A DNA stretch of 64,000 nt from Erwinia billingiae Eb661 (GCF_000196615.1 NC_014306.1:930001-994000); one strand, 5' to 3'. Counted from the stretch's first letter, positions 37,771 to 50,530 are shown. Translations and numbers: made by a program. Notes: a model not told the origin generated them from the sequence alone.

Positions 37771-38595
37771 TTAGTCGATAGTGCGCAGCAGCTCGTTGAT
37801 GCCGACTTTCGCGCGGGTTTTCGCGTCCACTTTCTTCACGATAACCGCACAGTACAGGCTGTAGCTGCCGTCTTTCGAAGGCAGGTTACCTGAAACGACA
37901 ACAGAACCTGCTGGCACGCGGCCATAGGTCACTTCGCCGGTTTCGCGATCGTAGATTTTGGTGCTCTGGCCGAGGTACACGCCCATGGAGATCACCGCGC
38001 CTTCTTCAACGATCACGCCTTCAACCACTTCTGAGCGTGCGCCGATAAAGCAGTTATCTTCGATGATGGTTGGGTTAGCCTGCAGTGGCTCTAGTACGCC
38101 ACCGATGCCCACGCCGCCAGACAGGTGAACGTTTTTACCAATCTGCGCACAAGAACCCACGGTCGCCCAGGTATCCACCATTGAGCCTTCATCAACATAC
38201 GCACCGATATTGACGTAAGACGGCATCAGCACGGTGTTACGGGCGATATAGGCACCCTGACGCACGGCGGCGGGTGGCACAACGCGGAAACCTTCTTTCT
38301 TGAAGCGCGCTTCATCGTAGTCAGCAAACTTCATCGGAACTTTGTCGTAGAAACGGCTTTCTGCACCGTCAATCACCTGATTGTCATTGATGCGGAACGA
38401 GAGCAGCACGGCTTTCTTCAGCCACTGATGCGTCACCCACTGACCGTCGATCTTTTCTGCGACACGCAAGGCACCGCTGTCCAGCAGGGCGATAACCTGG
38501 CTGACCGCTTCGCGGGTGACGGTGTCGGCGTTAGCGGGGGTGATCTCAGCGCGACGCTCGAAAGCGCTCTCAATAACATTCTGTAATTGTTGCAT
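37771..38595 (-). CDS. dapD: Tetrahydrodipicolinate N-succinyltransferase
   Basis: Uses succinyl-CoA in the lysine/diaminopimelate pathway, which also feeds peptidoglycan. The 274-residue protein has an N-terminal helical domain and a left-handed beta-helix of hexapeptide repeats ([16 protein letters not shown] region). The length equals E. coli DapD. Confidence 0.97.
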   Translation of the reverse strand: MQQLQNVIESAFERRAEITPANADTVTREAVSQVIALLDSGALRVAEKIDGQWVTHQWLKKAVLLSFRINDNQVIDGAESRFYDKVPMKFADYDEARFKKEGFRVVPPAAVRQGAYIARNTVLMPSYVNIGAYVDEGSMVDTWATVGSCAQIGKNVHLSGGVGIGGVLEPLQANPTIIEDNCFIGARSEVVEGVIVEEGAVISMGVYLGQSTKIYDRETGEVTYGRVPAGSVVVSGNLPSKDGSYSLYCAVIVKKVDAKTRAKVGINELLRTID

Positions 38596-38709
38596 TAATT
38601 CAGATTTCCTGTGTCAAATCGTGTTCCAGGTGCGGGAAGGTTGCGCGGTTTTCGGCTGGCCGAATCCGCTCACTCTGCCCCACAAGGCGTGTTAAAAATT
38701 AAATCTGGG

Positions 38710-41355
38710 TCACACTTTATCGTTTGGATTAAGGGCCTCTGTCAACCGTTGTTGCAACACTTCACGCAATTCCGGACTCAGGGCACGACGTTCGCTGTTC
38801 GCCAGAATAAACAAATCCTCGACGCGTTCGCCAATGGTGCTGATGCGTGCGCCGTGCAGCGAAACACCGAGATCGGCGAACACTTCACCCACTCTGGCAA
38901 GCAGCCCAGGTTGATCCAGCGCGATCAGTTCCATATAGGTTCGGCGATCGGTATGGGTCGGTAAAAATTTGGCTTCAGTATCGACACTGAAATGCTTGAG
39001 CCGGGATGACTGGCGGCGCGGACGCGGTGACTGCCAGCTGGTCTGACTGATGGATTGCTCCAGCGCCTGGCGGATCATTTCATGGCGATCGGCAGCCAGC
39101 GGACTGCCATCCGGTTCCAGAACGATAAAGGTGTCCATCGCCATGCCATCACGGCTGGTGAAGATCTGCGCGTCATGCACGCTGAGGTTCCGTCGGTCCA
39201 GTTCTCCGGCTACCGTGGCAAACAGGTATGGGCGATCCGGACTCCAGATAAAGATCTCCGTGCCGCCTCGGGTTGCCTGCGGGCTGACCAGCACCAGCGG
39301 TTTGGTCAGATCGTGATTCATCAGATGGCGCGCGTGCCACGCCAGCTGGTTTGGCGTGTGACGCAGGAAATAGTCGGCACGGCAGCGTCCCCAGATATGG
39401 TTTAACGCCTGCTCATCGATATTGTCCATCCGCAGCAGCGCCAGCGCCTGCAACCGGTGATGACGTACCCGTTCACGCAGGTCAGGGCTGTTCTCCATAC
39501 CCCGACGCAGCTGTTTCTCGGTGGCGAAAAACAGTTCGCGCAGCAGGCTCTGTTTCCAGCTGTTCCACAGGTTTTCGTTAGTGGCGCAAATATCGGCAAC
39601 GGTCAGGCAAGCCAGGTAACGCAGGCGATTCTCATTCTGCATCACTTCGGCAAATTGCTGGATCTCGGTCGGATCCTGAATATCCCGACGCTGAGCGGTG
39701 ACGGACATCAGCAGATGATGGCGAACCAGCCAGGCGACCAGCTGGGTTTCACGGGAATTAAGCCCGTGGAGTTCGGCAAATTCCAGCGCATCCTGCGCCC
39801 CGAGAATGGAGTGATCGCCGCCACGTCCTTTCGCAATATCGTGGAACAGCGCGGCCATCAGCAGCAGTTCAACCTGTGGCAGGCGCGGCCAAATCTCAAC
39901 ACACAGCGGATGACGAGGACGCGTGGCTTCACTGGCGAAACTTTCCAGCTTTTGCAGCACGCGAATGGTGTGTTCATCAACGGTATAGGCATGGAACAGA
40001 TCGAATTGCATCTGTCCGACAATGTTGGCCCACTGCGGCATATACGCCCACAGCACGCTGTGGCGATGCATCGGCACCAGCGCCCGGCTGACGGCTCCCG
40101 GATGACGCAGGATGGCAAGGAACAGCTGACGCGCTTCCGGAATGTTACACAGCGGCTCCTTCAAATGGCGACGCGCATGCCTGAGCTGGCGCAGCGTCGT
40201 TGAATAGATGCCGGTGATACTTTGCGTACGCACCATGACGTAGAACATCCGCATGATTGCTTCCGGCTCGCGGGCGAACAGCGTTTCATCAATCAAATCG
40301 ATCAGCGATCCACGGACCTGGAACTCATGGTCAATGGCGCGGGGTTTTTCATCGGTGCCCAGCGCCAGAATCGCCTCATCAAACAGCTGCAACAGCATAT
40401 GGTTGAGCTCGCTGATGCGGCGGGTGACGCGGTAAAAATCCTTCATCATCCGTTCGACCGGCTCATTCACCTCGCCCTGATAATTCAGGCGTTGAGCCAC
40501 GGTCAGCTGACGATCGAACAACAGGCGGTTGTCGTAGCGCGGCAGCGTCAGATGCAGGGCAAAACGGATGCGCCACAGGAACGTCTGGCACTCGTTAAGC
40601 TCATTACGCTCCACGTCGGTCAGGAAGCCAAAACCGACCATCTCATCCAGCGAGGTGGCGCCGAAATGGCGGCGGGCCACCCACAGCAGGGTATGAATGT
40701 CGCGCAGGCCACCGGGGCTGCTTTTGATGTCGGGTTCGAGGTTATAGCTGGTGCCGTGATAGCGCAGGTGGCGCTCCTGCTGCTCCTCAATTTTGGCGGC
40801 AAAGAAGCGGTCAGACGGCCAGAAGCCATCGCTGAAGACGTTCTTTTGCAGCTCGAGGAACAGCGCCACGTCGCCAGTCAACATGCGGGACTCAATCAGG
40901 TTAGTGGCCACCGTCAGATCGGACAGACCTTCCAGCAGACACTCTTCCAGCGTGCGCACGCTGTGGCCGACTTCCAGCTTCAAATCCCACATCAGCGTCA
41001 GTAATTCGCTGGTGCGTTGGGCATCCTGTTCGGAGAGCGGCAGGCGGCTGAGGATCAACACATCAATATCGGAAAGCGGGTGCAGTTCACCACGACCATA
41101 GCCACCTACTGCCACTAACGCGATGCCGTCCTTTTCCGGGAAGCCATAAAAGCGCCACAGGCGTCGCAACAGGCGGTCAATAAACAGTGTGCGTGCATCA
41201 ATCAGCGCTTCCACCTCTGCGCCAGCATCAAACTCGATGGCCAGCAGCTGATGAAATTGCTCAAGGTGTTGTTTGAGGGATTCGCGGGTCAACTCCGCAT
41301 CAGCCCAGTGGGCAGGGGAGCCAGACTTCTTGTAATCCTTGAGGGTTTTGGTCAC
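38710..41355 (-). CDS. glnD: PII uridylyltransferase/uridylyl-removing enzyme GlnD
   Basis: Nitrogen sensor that adds or removes UMP on PII (GlnB/GlnK) according to glutamine level. Domain order is nucleotidyltransferase ([20 protein letters not shown]), HD hydrolase ([14 protein letters not shown]) and two C-terminal ACT domains. The start is GTG at 41355 ([11 protein letters not shown] onward), preceded by AGGAG at 8 bases; the in-frame ATG at 41424 lies within the upstream gap and adds unconserved residues. The length is 881, against 890 in E. coli, with a divergent N terminus. Confidence 0.95.
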   Translation of the reverse strand: MTKTLKDYKKSGSPAHWADAELTRESLKQHLEQFHQLLAIEFDAGAEVEALIDARTLFIDRLLRRLWRFYGFPEKDGIALVAVGGYGRGELHPLSDIDVLILSRLPLSEQDAQRTSELLTLMWDLKLEVGHSVRTLEECLLEGLSDLTVATNLIESRMLTGDVALFLELQKNVFSDGFWPSDRFFAAKIEEQQERHLRYHGTSYNLEPDIKSSPGGLRDIHTLLWVARRHFGATSLDEMVGFGFLTDVERNELNECQTFLWRIRFALHLTLPRYDNRLLFDRQLTVAQRLNYQGEVNEPVERMMKDFYRVTRRISELNHMLLQLFDEAILALGTDEKPRAIDHEFQVRGSLIDLIDETLFAREPEAIMRMFYVMVRTQSITGIYSTTLRQLRHARRHLKEPLCNIPEARQLFLAILRHPGAVSRALVPMHRHSVLWAYMPQWANIVGQMQFDLFHAYTVDEHTIRVLQKLESFASEATRPRHPLCVEIWPRLPQVELLLMAALFHDIAKGRGGDHSILGAQDALEFAELHGLNSRETQLVAWLVRHHLLMSVTAQRRDIQDPTEIQQFAEVMQNENRLRYLACLTVADICATNENLWNSWKQSLLRELFFATEKQLRRGMENSPDLRERVRHHRLQALALLRMDNIDEQALNHIWGRCRADYFLRHTPNQLAWHARHLMNHDLTKPLVLVSPQATRGGTEIFIWSPDRPYLFATVAGELDRRNLSVHDAQIFTSRDGMAMDTFIVLEPDGSPLAADRHEMIRQALEQSISQTSWQSPRPRRQSSRLKHFSVDTEAKFLPTHTDRRTYMELIALDQPGLLARVGEVFADLGVSLHGARISTIGERVEDLFILANSERRALSPELREVLQQRLTEALNPNDKV

Positions 41356-41440
41356 GCCAGTGCTCCTGCTAAATGCTCTGCGAGTCAGAATAGGAAAAAT
41401 CAACACTGACAATAGCGCCAGCACCAGCCTGAGATCAAAA

Positions 41441-41467
41441 AAAACCGGCCTCAGCCGGTTTTTTTAT
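41441..41467. terminator. Terminator between map and glnD
   Basis: AACCGGC/GCCGGTT with a 4-nt loop is flanked by an A-run and a T-run. On the minus strand it ends map transcription 12 bases after the map stop, separating map from glnD. Confidence 0.8.
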
Positions 41468-41478
41468 TTAACGAGCGG

Positions 41479-42273
41479 TTACTCGTCGTGCGTCAGGATG
41501 GCCGGGATGGTGTCATCTTTGCGCAGTGTCATAATTTCACAGCCGTTTTCTGTCACCACAATGGTGTGCTCGTACTGCGCCGACAGGCTGCGATCTTTGG
41601 TTTTTACCGTCCAGCCATCTTTCATGCTGCGAATGCGGTAATCACCGGCATTAACCATCGGTTCGATGGTAAACGCCATACCGGCCTGAAGCACCACGCC
41701 GCCGTCATCCGCATCGTAATGCAGTACCTGTGGCTCTTCATGGAAGCCTTTACCGATGCCGTGACCGCAATATTCGCGCACCACGGAGAAGTCCTGAGCT
41801 TCGACAAACTTCTGGATTTCACGGCCAATGGTCCGCAGGCGAATGCCCGGTTTTACCATCCGCAGCGCCAGATACAGGCTCTCCTGAGTGATGCGGCACA
41901 GGCGCTCACCCTGGATGGTTGGCTTGCCGGCGATAAACATCTTTGAGGTGTCGCCGTGATACTCATCTTTGATCACCGTGACGTCGATATTGACGATATC
42001 GCCATCTTTCAGAATGCGCTCGTCGCTAGGGATGCCGTGGCAAACCACTTCATTAATCGAGATACAGACAGATTTTGGGAAGCCGTGATAGCCCAGGCTG
42101 GCTGAGACCGCTTTCTGCGTATTGACGATGTAATCGTTACAAATGCGATCCAGTTCACCGGTGCTGATGCCCGGCTTCACGTGTTCTTCAATCATTTCCA
42201 GCACTTCAGCAGCCAGGCGGCCCGCCACGCGCATTTTTTCGATTTCTTCAGGGGTTTTAATTGTAATTGCCAT
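41479..42273 (-). CDS. map: Methionine aminopeptidase, type I
   Basis: Removes the N-terminal methionine from nascent proteins. At 264 residues it equals E. coli Map. The dinuclear metal-site context is intact: DIVNIDVTVIKDEYHGDTSKMF (two Asp), EYCGHGIG (His), TIEPMVN (Glu) and QYEHTIVV (Glu). The start at 42273 (MAITIKTPEE) is preferred over an adjacent ATG at 42276. It is divergent from rpsB. Confidence 0.97.
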   Translation of the reverse strand: MAITIKTPEEIEKMRVAGRLAAEVLEMIEEHVKPGISTGELDRICNDYIVNTQKAVSASLGYHGFPKSVCISINEVVCHGIPSDERILKDGDIVNIDVTVIKDEYHGDTSKMFIAGKPTIQGERLCRITQESLYLALRMVKPGIRLRTIGREIQKFVEAQDFSVVREYCGHGIGKGFHEEPQVLHYDADDGGVVLQAGMAFTIEPMVNAGDYRIRSMKDGWTVKTKDRSLSAQYEHTIVVTENGCEIMTLRKDDTIPAILTHDE

Positions 42274-42393
42274 CAATTTTGTCCGCAGTTGTCGCTATTT
42301 TCGACAATAATAAAGGAAGTGCAGCAATGGTAGCAGCCCACCCTTGCTCTGCCAATTGCAGTTTGTGTCAGGGTGGGCTGTTGCTAACAAAAC

Positions 42394-42423
42394 TTGGCTT
42401 CACAGGGCGCTTTGTGGTATAAA
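42394..42423 (+). promoter_or_regulatory. rpsB promoter (putative)
   Basis: TTGGCT (42394-42399), an 18-nt spacer and TATAAA (42418-42423), followed by a GC-rich GCGCGCC discriminator, suit a growth-rate and stringently regulated ribosomal protein promoter. Confidence 0.6.
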
Positions 42424-42429
42424 GCGCGC

Positions 42430-43331
<902 letters not shown>

Positions 43332-43378
43332 TAAGGATCGCTCTCCCGAGAGCCCTTAGACGTCAGATGTTAATCTGT

Positions 43379-43404
43379 AAGGGGCCTGCATTGGCCCCTT
43401 TATT
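43379..43404 (+). terminator. Intercistronic attenuator between rpsB and tsf
   Basis: AAGGGGCC/GGCCCCTT forms an 8-bp stem with a 5-nt loop followed by TATTTTATT. In this operon it is likely a partial terminator that lowers tsf relative to rpsB. Confidence 0.65.
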
Positions 43405-43527
43405 TTATTCGAATTCGCTTTGCCGGTTATGATTACGGCGGGGCAGAATGTTTCTCCCGAGACCAGGCATCAGTGGCGAACCTCTCAGGCTCTCGCTGAC
43501 CGATGCAAGCTAACCGAGGATTATAGA

Positions 43528-44379
43528 ATGGCTGCTATTACCGCTGCTCTGGTAAAAGAACTGCGCGAGCGTACTGCTGCTGGCATGATGGATTGCAAAA
43601 AAGCGTTGACTGAAGCTGACGGCGACATCGAGCTGGCGATCGAGAACATGCGTAAATCTGGCGCGATCAAAGCTGCTAAGAAAGCAGGCAACGTTGCTGC
43701 TGATGGCGTGATCAAAACCAAAATCGAAGGCAACTTCGGCGTGATTCTGGAAGTAAACTGCCAGACTGACTTCGTTGCTAAAGACGGTGGTTTCCAGGCC
43801 TTTGCTGACAAAGTGCTGGACGCTGCTGCTGCGGGCAAAATCACTGACGTTGAAGTGCTGAAAGCCCAGTTCGAAGAAGAGCGCGTTGCACTGGTTGCTA
43901 AAATCGGTGAAAACATCAACATCCGTCGCGTTTCCATCCTGGAAGGCGATGTGCTGGGTAGCTACCTGCACGGTGCTCGCATCGGTGTTCTGATCGCCGC
44001 TACCGGCGCTGACGAAGAGCTGGTTAAGCAGCTGGCAATGCACGTTGCTGCCAGCAAGCCAGAATTCGTTAAGCCTGAAGATGTGTCTGCTGAAGTGGTT
44101 GAGAAAGAGTTCCAGGTTCAGCTGGACATCGCCATGCAGTCTGGCAAGCCGAAAGAAATCGCAGAGAAAATGGTTGAAGGCCGCATGAAGAAATTCACCG
44201 GCGAAGTTTCTCTGACTGGCCAGCCTTTCGTTATTGACCCATCTAAAACTGTGGGCCAGTTGCTGAAAGAGAAAAACGCAGACGTTGTTAACTTCATCCG
44301 CTTTGAAGTGGGCGAAGGCATTGAGAAAGCTGAAACAGATTTCGCAGCAGAAGTTGCGGCGATGTCCAAGCAGTCTTAA
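43528..44379 (+). CDS. tsf: Elongation factor Ts
   Basis: Nucleotide exchange factor for EF-Tu. The 283-residue protein begins [19 protein letters not shown] at 43528 after GAGGATTATAGA, and carries the TDFVAKD motif that inserts at the EF-Tu Mg site. Codon use is highly biased. A longer open frame from 43420 is intergenic and rejected. Confidence 0.98.
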   Translation: MAAITAALVKELRERTAAGMMDCKKALTEADGDIELAIENMRKSGAIKAAKKAGNVAADGVIKTKIEGNFGVILEVNCQTDFVAKDGGFQAFADKVLDAAAAGKITDVEVLKAQFEEERVALVAKIGENINIRRVSILEGDVLGSYLHGARIGVLIAATGADEELVKQLAMHVAASKPEFVKPEDVSAEVVEKEFQVQLDIAMQSGKPKEIAEKMVEGRMKKFTGEVSLTGQPFVIDPSKTVGQLLKEKNADVVNFIRFEVGEGIEKAETDFAAEVAAMSKQS

Positions 44380-44387
44380 TGAACGAT

Positions 44388-44416
44388 AAGAACCGCCAAT
44401 CGGCGGTTCTTTTTTA
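44388..44416 (+). terminator. Terminator after tsf
   Basis: AAGAACCGCC/GGCGGTTCTT forms a 10-bp stem followed by TTTTTT, 8 bases past the stop, ending the rpsB-tsf unit. Confidence 0.9.
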
Positions 44417-44533
44417 TCTGTCTTTCGTTCCACCCATTTTCAGTCTCATCCCAATAGCATTTCTCCGATGCTAAGAGGATGATAGCCCAGATTTTACTCC
44501 TCACATCGATTAAACCATTCGGGAAAATACACC

Positions 44534-45259
44534 ATGGCGACCAATGCAAAACCTGTATATCAACGTATTCTGCTTAAACTGAGTGGCGAAGCGCTGCAAG
44601 GTGCCGAAGGCTTCGGCATTGATGCCAGCGTGCTGGATCGTATGGCTCAGGAAGTGAAAGAACTGGTAGAACTGGGCATTCAGGTGGGTGTGGTTATCGG
44701 TGGTGGTAATCTGTTCCGTGGCGCGGGTCTTGCGCAGGCTGGAATGAACCGCGTAGTGGGCGACCATATGGGCATGCTGGCGACCGTGATGAATGGTCTG
44801 GCAATGCGTGATGCTCTGCATCGTGCCTATGTGAATGCCCGCCTGATGTCCGCAATCCCATTGAATGGCGTGTGCGATAATTACAGCTGGGCAGAAGCCA
44901 TCAGCCTGCTGCGTAACAACCGCGTGGTGATCTTCTCCGCCGGTACCGGTAACCCGTTCTTCACCACCGACTCCGCAGCCTGCCTGCGTGGTATCGAAAT
45001 TGAAGCTGACGTGGTGCTGAAAGCCACCAAAGTGGATGGCGTTTACTCGGCCGATCCGGTGAAGAATCCAGATGCGACCCTGTACGACCAGATCAGCTAC
45101 ACCGACGTGCTCGATAAAGAACTGAAAGTCATGGATCTTGCGGCCTTTACGCTGGCCCGTGACCACAAACTGCCGATCCGTGTGTTCAACATGAACAAAC
45201 CTGGTGCGCTGCGCCGCGTAGTGATGGGCGAAAAAGAAGGCACCCTGATCACGCAATAA
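44534..45259 (+). CDS. pyrH: Uridylate kinase
   Basis: Hexameric UMP kinase of pyrimidine synthesis, activated by GTP and inhibited by UTP. The 241-residue protein has the amino-acid-kinase fold motifs [18 protein letters not shown] and [16 protein letters not shown]. The start ATG is at 44534. It has its own promoter region behind the tsf terminator. Confidence 0.97.
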   Translation: MATNAKPVYQRILLKLSGEALQGAEGFGIDASVLDRMAQEVKELVELGIQVGVVIGGGNLFRGAGLAQAGMNRVVGDHMGMLATVMNGLAMRDALHRAYVNARLMSAIPLNGVCDNYSWAEAISLLRNNRVVIFSAGTGNPFFTTDSAACLRGIEIEADVVLKATKVDGVYSADPVKNPDATLYDQISYTDVLDKELKVMDLAAFTLARDHKLPIRVFNMNKPGALRRVVMGEKEGTLITQ

Positions 45260-45347
45260 TATCAGTCGCTGCGTAAAATAAGGTATATTCTGCCTTTGTG
45301 GCGTGTTGCACGCTACACTCAGGATCGTCATAGATTATTTTGAAACG

Positions 45348-45365
45348 GGCTCTGTATTCAGAGCC
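45348..45365 (+). other. Hairpin in the pyrH-frr gap
   Basis: GGCTCTG/CAGAGCC forms a 7-bp stem with a TATT loop about 30 bases before the frr start. No U-run follows. It could shape the frr leader. Confidence 0.4.
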
Positions 45366-45396
45366 TGCCTGGTAACCAGAATCCAAGGGTTCCAAC

Positions 45397-45954
45397 GTGA
45401 TTAACGAAATCAGAAAAGATGCTGAAACGCGCATGGAAAAATGCGTCGAAGCATTCAAAAACCACATCAGCAAAATCCGTACTGGCCGCGCCTCGCCGAG
45501 CATTCTTGACGGCATTATGGTCGACTATTACGGTTCTTCAACGCCTCTGCGCCAGCTGGCCAGCGTGACCGTTGAAGATTCACGCACACTGAAAATCAAC
45601 GTGTTTGACCGTTCTATCAGTGCTGCTGTTGAAAAGGCAATCATGACTTCTGACCTGGGGCTTAACCCAAGTTCAGCGGGCAGCGATATCCGTGTTCCTC
45701 TGCCAGCCCTGACTGAAGAGCGTCGTAAAGACCTGATCAAAGTCGTTCGTGGTGAAGCAGAGCAGGGCCGTGTGTCCGTGCGTAACGTTCGCCGTGATGC
45801 GAACGACAAAGTGAAAGCGCTGCTGAAAGACAAAGAAATCAGTGAAGATGATGAACATCGTTCACAGGATGACATTCAGAAAATGACCGACGTCTTTATC
45901 AAGAAAATTGATACTGCGCTGGCAGAAAAAGAAGCGGAGCTGATGGACTTCTAA
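45397..45954 (+). CDS. frr: Ribosome recycling factor
   Basis: Splits post-termination ribosomes with EF-G. It has 185 residues, as in E. coli, with [10 protein letters not shown] near residue 30 and the conserved [13 protein letters not shown] helix. The start codon is GTG at 45397, with AAGGGTT upstream; E. coli frr also uses GTG. Confidence 0.97.
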   Translation: MINEIRKDAETRMEKCVEAFKNHISKIRTGRASPSILDGIMVDYYGSSTPLRQLASVTVEDSRTLKINVFDRSISAAVEKAIMTSDLGLNPSSAGSDIRVPLPALTEERRKDLIKVVRGEAEQGRVSVRNVRRDANDKVKALLKDKEISEDDEHRSQDDIQKMTDVFIKKIDTALAEKEAELMDF

Positions 45955-46094
45955 GTCTGTCATGGTTCCGATGAAACGCCGTACAGATTGCCGTTCTTTG
46001 GAGTGGTCAGTCTTGCGGCGTTTTGCATTTATTCTCTTATCTGGCGTGCAGGGAAAGGCTTTCCCTGGCGGCGGAGTTGACACAGAGCAACCTC

Positions 46095-47297
46095 ATGAAG
46101 CAATTGACCATCCTCGGTTCAACGGGCTCTATTGGCACCAGCACGCTGGCCGTCGTCCAGGCTAATCCAGAGCTGTTTGCCGTTAAGGCGCTGGTCGCAG
46201 GCCACAATGTTGAGCTGATGGCTGAACAGTGTCTGGCCTTCCGTCCGGCCTATGCCTCAATGTCCGATGAACACTCGGCAGCGGCCCTGCGACTTCGTCT
46301 GAAAAGTTTGAATGTGGCGACCGAGGTGTTCAGTGGCGAACAGGCTGCCTGCGATCTGGCCGCGCTGGATGATGTCGATCAGGTTATGGCGGCAATCGTC
46401 GGTGCGGCAGGATTATTGCCTACGTTAGCCGCAATTCGTGCCGGAAAACAGGTTCTTCTGGCGAATAAAGAGTCGCTCGTTACCTGCGGCCAGCTTTTTC
46501 TGGAGGCGGTCAGCGCCTCAAAAGCGCAGCTGTTACCCGTCGACAGCGAGCACAACGCCATTTTTCAGAGTTTGCCTGCTTCCCTCCAGCAACAGTTAGG
46601 ATACGCTTCTCTGGAAGATAATGGCATTGATAGCATTATCCTCACGGGGTCGGGTGGCCCTTTTCGTGACACGCCGTTGGACCTGCTCAAGAGTATGACT
46701 CCCGATCAGGCCTGCGCGCATCCGAACTGGTCAATGGGGCGCAAAATCTCCGTTGATTCCGCCACCATGATGAACAAAGGTTTGGAATATATCGAAGCCC
46801 GCTGGCTGTTTAATGCGACCGATGCCCAGATGGAGGTCATCCTGCATCCGCAGTCGGTGATCCACTCGATGGTGCGTTACCGTGATGGCAGCGTGCTGGC
46901 TCAGCTGGGATCGCCGGACATGCGCACACCGATTGCGCATGTGATGGCCTGGCCACAGCGCGTGCCGTCCGGGGCGAAGCCACTGGATTTCACCCGCATG
47001 GGGGCGATGACTTTCGCCGAGCCGGATTATGCTCGCTATCCCTGCCTGAAGCTGGCAATAGACGCCTGTTCTGCCGGACAGGCGGCGACCACCACGCTGA
47101 ATGCGGCCAATGAAATTGCGGTTGCCGCGTTTCTGGATTCGCAAATTCGCTTTACCGATATTGCTGCGGTCAATTTGGCCGTGCTGGAGGCGCTTTCCTG
47201 TGCAGAACCGGACAGCGTTGAAGCGGTGCTGGAGATTGACAGACAGGCACGAGCGGTTGCTCAGGCCCAGCTGTCGCGCTTCTCTGAAGCCCGATAA
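46095..47297 (+). CDS. dxr: 1-deoxy-D-xylulose 5-phosphate reductoisomerase
   Basis: NADPH-dependent step of the MEP isoprenoid pathway; also called ispC. The 400-residue protein (E. coli 398) begins [18 protein letters not shown] (NADPH loop). The metal and substrate segment [11 protein letters not shown] and the flexible loop [17 protein letters not shown] are present. The start at 46095 is set by family length; the frame is open from 46023. Confidence 0.97.
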   Translation: MKQLTILGSTGSIGTSTLAVVQANPELFAVKALVAGHNVELMAEQCLAFRPAYASMSDEHSAAALRLRLKSLNVATEVFSGEQAACDLAALDDVDQVMAAIVGAAGLLPTLAAIRAGKQVLLANKESLVTCGQLFLEAVSASKAQLLPVDSEHNAIFQSLPASLQQQLGYASLEDNGIDSIILTGSGGPFRDTPLDLLKSMTPDQACAHPNWSMGRKISVDSATMMNKGLEYIEARWLFNATDAQMEVILHPQSVIHSMVRYRDGSVLAQLGSPDMRTPIAHVMAWPQRVPSGAKPLDFTRMGAMTFAEPDYARYPCLKLAIDACSAGQAATTTLNAANEIAVAAFLDSQIRFTDIAAVNLAVLEALSCAEPDSVEAVLEIDRQARAVAQAQLSRFSEAR

Positions 47298-47395
47298 TTC
47301 AGCCAATTAGCGCGCCGCTATTTGTGAGGCGAGGGCGGAGATGGTATAGTCTTCGGCCGCTAATTCAGTAATTCGTTGCGATGTAGCGGGGATAC

Positions 47396-47418
47396 AAACC
47401 GTGTTTAGCACGGTTTTC
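47396..47418 (+). terminator. Hairpin with U-run between dxr and uppS
   Basis: AAACCGTG/CACGGTTT forms an 8-bp stem with a TTTAG loop, followed by TTCTTA. It lies in a 188-base gap, well after the dxr stop, and could be a partial terminator within the dxr-uppS run. Confidence 0.5.
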
Positions 47419-47485
47419 TTACGTCGAGCGGGTAAGATATTTCAGAAGCCGTTGTATTTCTGATTAAAGGAAATAATTACGCGTT

Positions 47486-48241
47486 ATGTCGTCCGAAAAT
47501 CAACTAAAAACCGATGACTTGCAAGAAGGGGAGAATCCCCGTCACGTAGCCATCATCATGGATGGCAATGGCCGTTGGGCCAAAACCCGTGGAAAATTGC
47601 GTATCTCTGGCCACAAAGCCGGAGTGAAGTCCGTTCGTCGTGCGGTGAGCTTTGCTGTCAGCAACAATCTCACTGCGCTGACGCTTTATGCATTCAGCAG
47701 CGAAAACTGGAACCGTCCTCCACAGGAAGTCATGGCCTTGATGGAGCTGTTCGTCTGGGCACTCGACAGCGAAGTGAAAAGTCTGCACAAGCACAATGTT
47801 CGTCTGCGGATTATTGGCGACATCGGCCGATTCAGTGACCGTCTGCAGGAGCGTATTCGTCGCGCTGAGGAACTTACTCAACAAAATAATGGACTAACCC
47901 TCAACATTGCCGCGAATTATGGCGGACGTTGGGATATCATCCATGGCGTCAGAAAAATAGCAGAGCAGGTTCAGGAAGGTCTTATCCGTCCTGATCAGAT
48001 CGAGGAAGAAACCCTTGGTCAGTATCTCTGCCTCAATGAACTGGCTCCCGTGGATCTGGTAATAAGGACAGGGGGAGAGCATCGAATCAGTAACTTCTTG
48101 CTGTGGCAGGTTGCCTATGCAGAGTTCTTTTTTACCGATGTTCTCTGGCCTGATTTTGATGAACAAGTCTTTGAAGGTGCACTGAATGCGTTTGCACAAC
48201 GAGAGCGTCGCTTCGGCGGTGCAGCACCCGGCGGCGCTTAA
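47486..48241 (+). CDS. uppS: Undecaprenyl pyrophosphate synthase
   Basis: Makes the C55 lipid carrier for peptidoglycan and polysaccharide export from FPP and eight IPP; also called ispU. The 251-residue protein has the catalytic D26 in IIMDGNGRWA, FSSENWNRP, and RTGGEHRISNFLLWQ (substrate-binding arginines). It is followed by cdsA after 18 bases. Confidence 0.97.
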   Translation: MSSENQLKTDDLQEGENPRHVAIIMDGNGRWAKTRGKLRISGHKAGVKSVRRAVSFAVSNNLTALTLYAFSSENWNRPPQEVMALMELFVWALDSEVKSLHKHNVRLRIIGDIGRFSDRLQERIRRAEELTQQNNGLTLNIAANYGGRWDIIHGVRKIAEQVQEGLIRPDQIEEETLGQYLCLNELAPVDLVIRTGGEHRISNFLLWQVAYAEFFFTDVLWPDFDEQVFEGALNAFAQRERRFGGAAPGGA

Positions 48242-48259
48242 GCGCACTGGGGGTAATCT

Positions 48260-49117
48260 TTGCTGAAGTCTCGCCTGATTACCGCGTTTATACTTATCCC
48301 GATTGTGATTGCAGCGCTGTTCCTGCTTCCGCCTCCTGGATTTGCCATTGTGACCCTGGTGGTATGCATGCTTGCCGCCTGGGAATGGGGACAGTTTGCG
48401 GGCTTCGCGACCCGCTCGCAACGCATCTGGCTGGCAGTCCTGTGTGGACTGCTGCTCGCCTTTATGATGTTCACTCTTCCTGCTTATCAGCACTCGGTAC
48501 ACCTGCCACAGGTTGCCGGTTCGCTATGGGCCGCCCTTTGTTGGTGGATCGTAGCCTTGCTGCTGGTGCTCTCTTATCCCGGCTCGGCCTCGTTTTGGCG
48601 CTCGTCTAAAGCGCTTCGCCTGCTGTTCGGTGTCCTGACCATTGTGCCGTTCTTCTGGGGCATGCTGACGTTACGCCAGTATCACTACGATACCGACCAT
48701 TTTGCCGGTGCCTGGTGGCTGCTGTACGTGATGCTGCTGGTCTGGGGCGCTGATTCTGGTGCCTACATGTTTGGCCGCCTGTTTGGTAAACACAAGCTGT
48801 CACCTAAAGTCTCACCGGGAAAAACCTGGGAAGGGTTCTTTGGTGGCCTGCTGACGTCTGCACTGATTGCCTGGCTGTTTGGCCTTTGGGCGCCGCTGAC
48901 TATCTCGCCTGTTACCCTGTTGGTTTGTTCACTGGTCGCCGCACTGGCCTCGGTGTTAGGGGATTTAACCGAGAGCATGTTCAAGCGCGAAGCCGGCATT
49001 AAAGACAGTGGTAATTTGATCCCCGGACATGGGGGCATCCTTGACCGTATCGACAGCCTGACTGCAGCCGTACCTGTGTTCGCCTGCCTGTTGTTGCTGG
49101 TTTTCGGGACGCTATAA
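48260..49117 (+). CDS. cdsA: Phosphatidate cytidylyltransferase
   Basis: Inner-membrane enzyme that makes CDP-diacylglycerol for all phospholipids. The 285-residue protein has about eight membrane segments and the C-terminal signature [20 protein letters not shown]...DRIDS. The start codon is TTG at 48260, preceded by GGGGGT; E. coli CdsA begins with the same MLK residues. It is followed by rseP after 8 bases. Confidence 0.96.
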   Translation: MLKSRLITAFILIPIVIAALFLLPPPGFAIVTLVVCMLAAWEWGQFAGFATRSQRIWLAVLCGLLLAFMMFTLPAYQHSVHLPQVAGSLWAALCWWIVALLLVLSYPGSASFWRSSKALRLLFGVLTIVPFFWGMLTLRQYHYDTDHFAGAWWLLYVMLLVWGADSGAYMFGRLFGKHKLSPKVSPGKTWEGFFGGLLTSALIAWLFGLWAPLTISPVTLLVCSLVAALASVLGDLTESMFKREAGIKDSGNLIPGHGGILDRIDSLTAAVPVFACLLLLVFGTL

Positions 49118-49125
49118 GGGACCCT

Positions 49126-50475
49126 ATGCTAAGCATTCTCTGGAGCCTTGGGGCATTTATCGTTGCCCTCGGCGTATTGATCACCGTGCACGAGTTTGGC
49201 CACTTCTGGGTGGCCCGTCGTTGTGGTGTCAAGGTTGAACGCTTCTCTGTTGGTTTCGGTAAAGCGCTGTGGCGCCGGACCGATAAACAGGGAACGGAAT
49301 ACGTCATTGCTCTGATCCCCTTGGGTGGTTACGTCAAGATGCTCGATGAGCGTGTTGAAAGCGTGCCGCCTGAGCTGCGTAACCAGGCGTTTAATAATAA
49401 AACCGTGCTGCAACGCGCGGCGATTATTAGTGCCGGTCCCATCGCCAATTTCATCTTTGCCATTTTCGCTTACTGGCTGGTGTTTATCATCGGTGTGCCT
49501 GGTGTTCGCCCGGTTGTTGGCGAAATAGTGAGCGGTTCGCAGGCTGCTGAGGCTCAAATCACGCCTGGGATGGAACTTAAAGCCGTTGACGGTATCGAAA
49601 CGCCTGACTGGGATGCTGTGCGTATGGCGCTGGTGTCGAAAATTGGCGACCAGCAAACCACGTTAAGCGTGGCGCCATTTGGCTCTTCTCAGGTCAGTGA
49701 CAAGCGGCTCGATCTGCGCAACTGGCAGTTCGAACCGGATAAGCAGGATCCTGTTGTTTCACTCGGCATTAAGCCGCGTGGACCACAGATCGAAACGGTG
49801 CTGGCAGAAGTCCAGGCGAACTCGGCGGCAAGTAAGGCGGGTTTGCAAGCGGGCGACAGGATCGTTAAAGTCGATGGTCAGCCGGTGGACCAGTGGCAGC
49901 GTTTTGTCACTCTGGTTCGCGATAATCCGGGTAAAGCGTTGGCGGTAGACATTGAGCGACAGGGCAGTCCAGTCACAGTGACACTGACGCCAGACGTGAA
50001 GCCAGGCAGTAAAGCAGAAGGGTTTGCCGGGGTGATCCCGCGCATTGTTCCTCTGCCGGATGAATTTAAAACGGTACGCCAGTATGGTCCGTTTGCAGCG
50101 ATCGGTGAGGCTAGCGCCAAAACCTGGCAGCTGATGAAACTGACGGTCAATATGCTGGGCAAACTGATTGTCGGCGAAGTGAAGTTGAACAATCTCAGCG
50201 GGCCGATTTCTATCGCCCAGGGTGCTGGGATGTCGGCGGAATATGGTTTGATCTACTACCTGATGTTCCTGGCTTTGATCAGCGTGAACCTCGGGATTAT
50301 CAATCTGTTCCCGTTGCCGGTATTAGATGGTGGACATTTGCTGTTCCTGGCGATCGAAAAGATCAAAGGTGGGCCGGTGTCTGAGCGAGTTCAGGACTTC
50401 AGTTATCGCATTGGCTCTATTTTGCTGGTGCTGTTAATGGGGCTTGCACTATTCAATGATTTCTCACGTCTTTAG
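49126..50475 (+). CDS. rseP: Site-2 zinc metalloprotease RseP
   Basis: Inner-membrane protease that cuts anti-sigma factor RseA after DegS to free sigma-E, and clears signal peptides. The 449-residue protein has HEFGH (H22, E23, H26), two periplasmic PDZ domains and the third zinc ligand motif LPVLDGGH near residue 400. It lies upstream of bamA, a sigma-E target, as in E. coli. Confidence 0.97.
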   Translation: MLSILWSLGAFIVALGVLITVHEFGHFWVARRCGVKVERFSVGFGKALWRRTDKQGTEYVIALIPLGGYVKMLDERVESVPPELRNQAFNNKTVLQRAAIISAGPIANFIFAIFAYWLVFIIGVPGVRPVVGEIVSGSQAAEAQITPGMELKAVDGIETPDWDAVRMALVSKIGDQQTTLSVAPFGSSQVSDKRLDLRNWQFEPDKQDPVVSLGIKPRGPQIETVLAEVQANSAASKAGLQAGDRIVKVDGQPVDQWQRFVTLVRDNPGKALAVDIERQGSPVTVTLTPDVKPGSKAEGFAGVIPRIVPLPDEFKTVRQYGPFAAIGEASAKTWQLMKLTVNMLGKLIVGEVKLNNLSGPISIAQGAGMSAEYGLIYYLMFLALISVNLGIINLFPLPVLDGGHLLFLAIEKIKGGPVSERVQDFSYRIGSILLVLLMGLALFNDFSRL

Positions 50476-50530
50476 TCTGCCAACAGGCAAACTACCCGTG
50501 AGAACCAGTTAGGAAGAATGCATAACAACG

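Noticed and set aside
39457..41004. Plus-strand frames of 248 and 260 codons
   Set aside because: Both are antisense to glnD and show no motifs.
43510..44433. 307-codon open frame on the minus strand
   Set aside because: Complementary to tsf, whose strong codon bias suppresses stops on the other strand.
44510..45331. 273-codon open frame on the minus strand
   Set aside because: Antisense to pyrH, with no family resemblance or ribosome-binding site.
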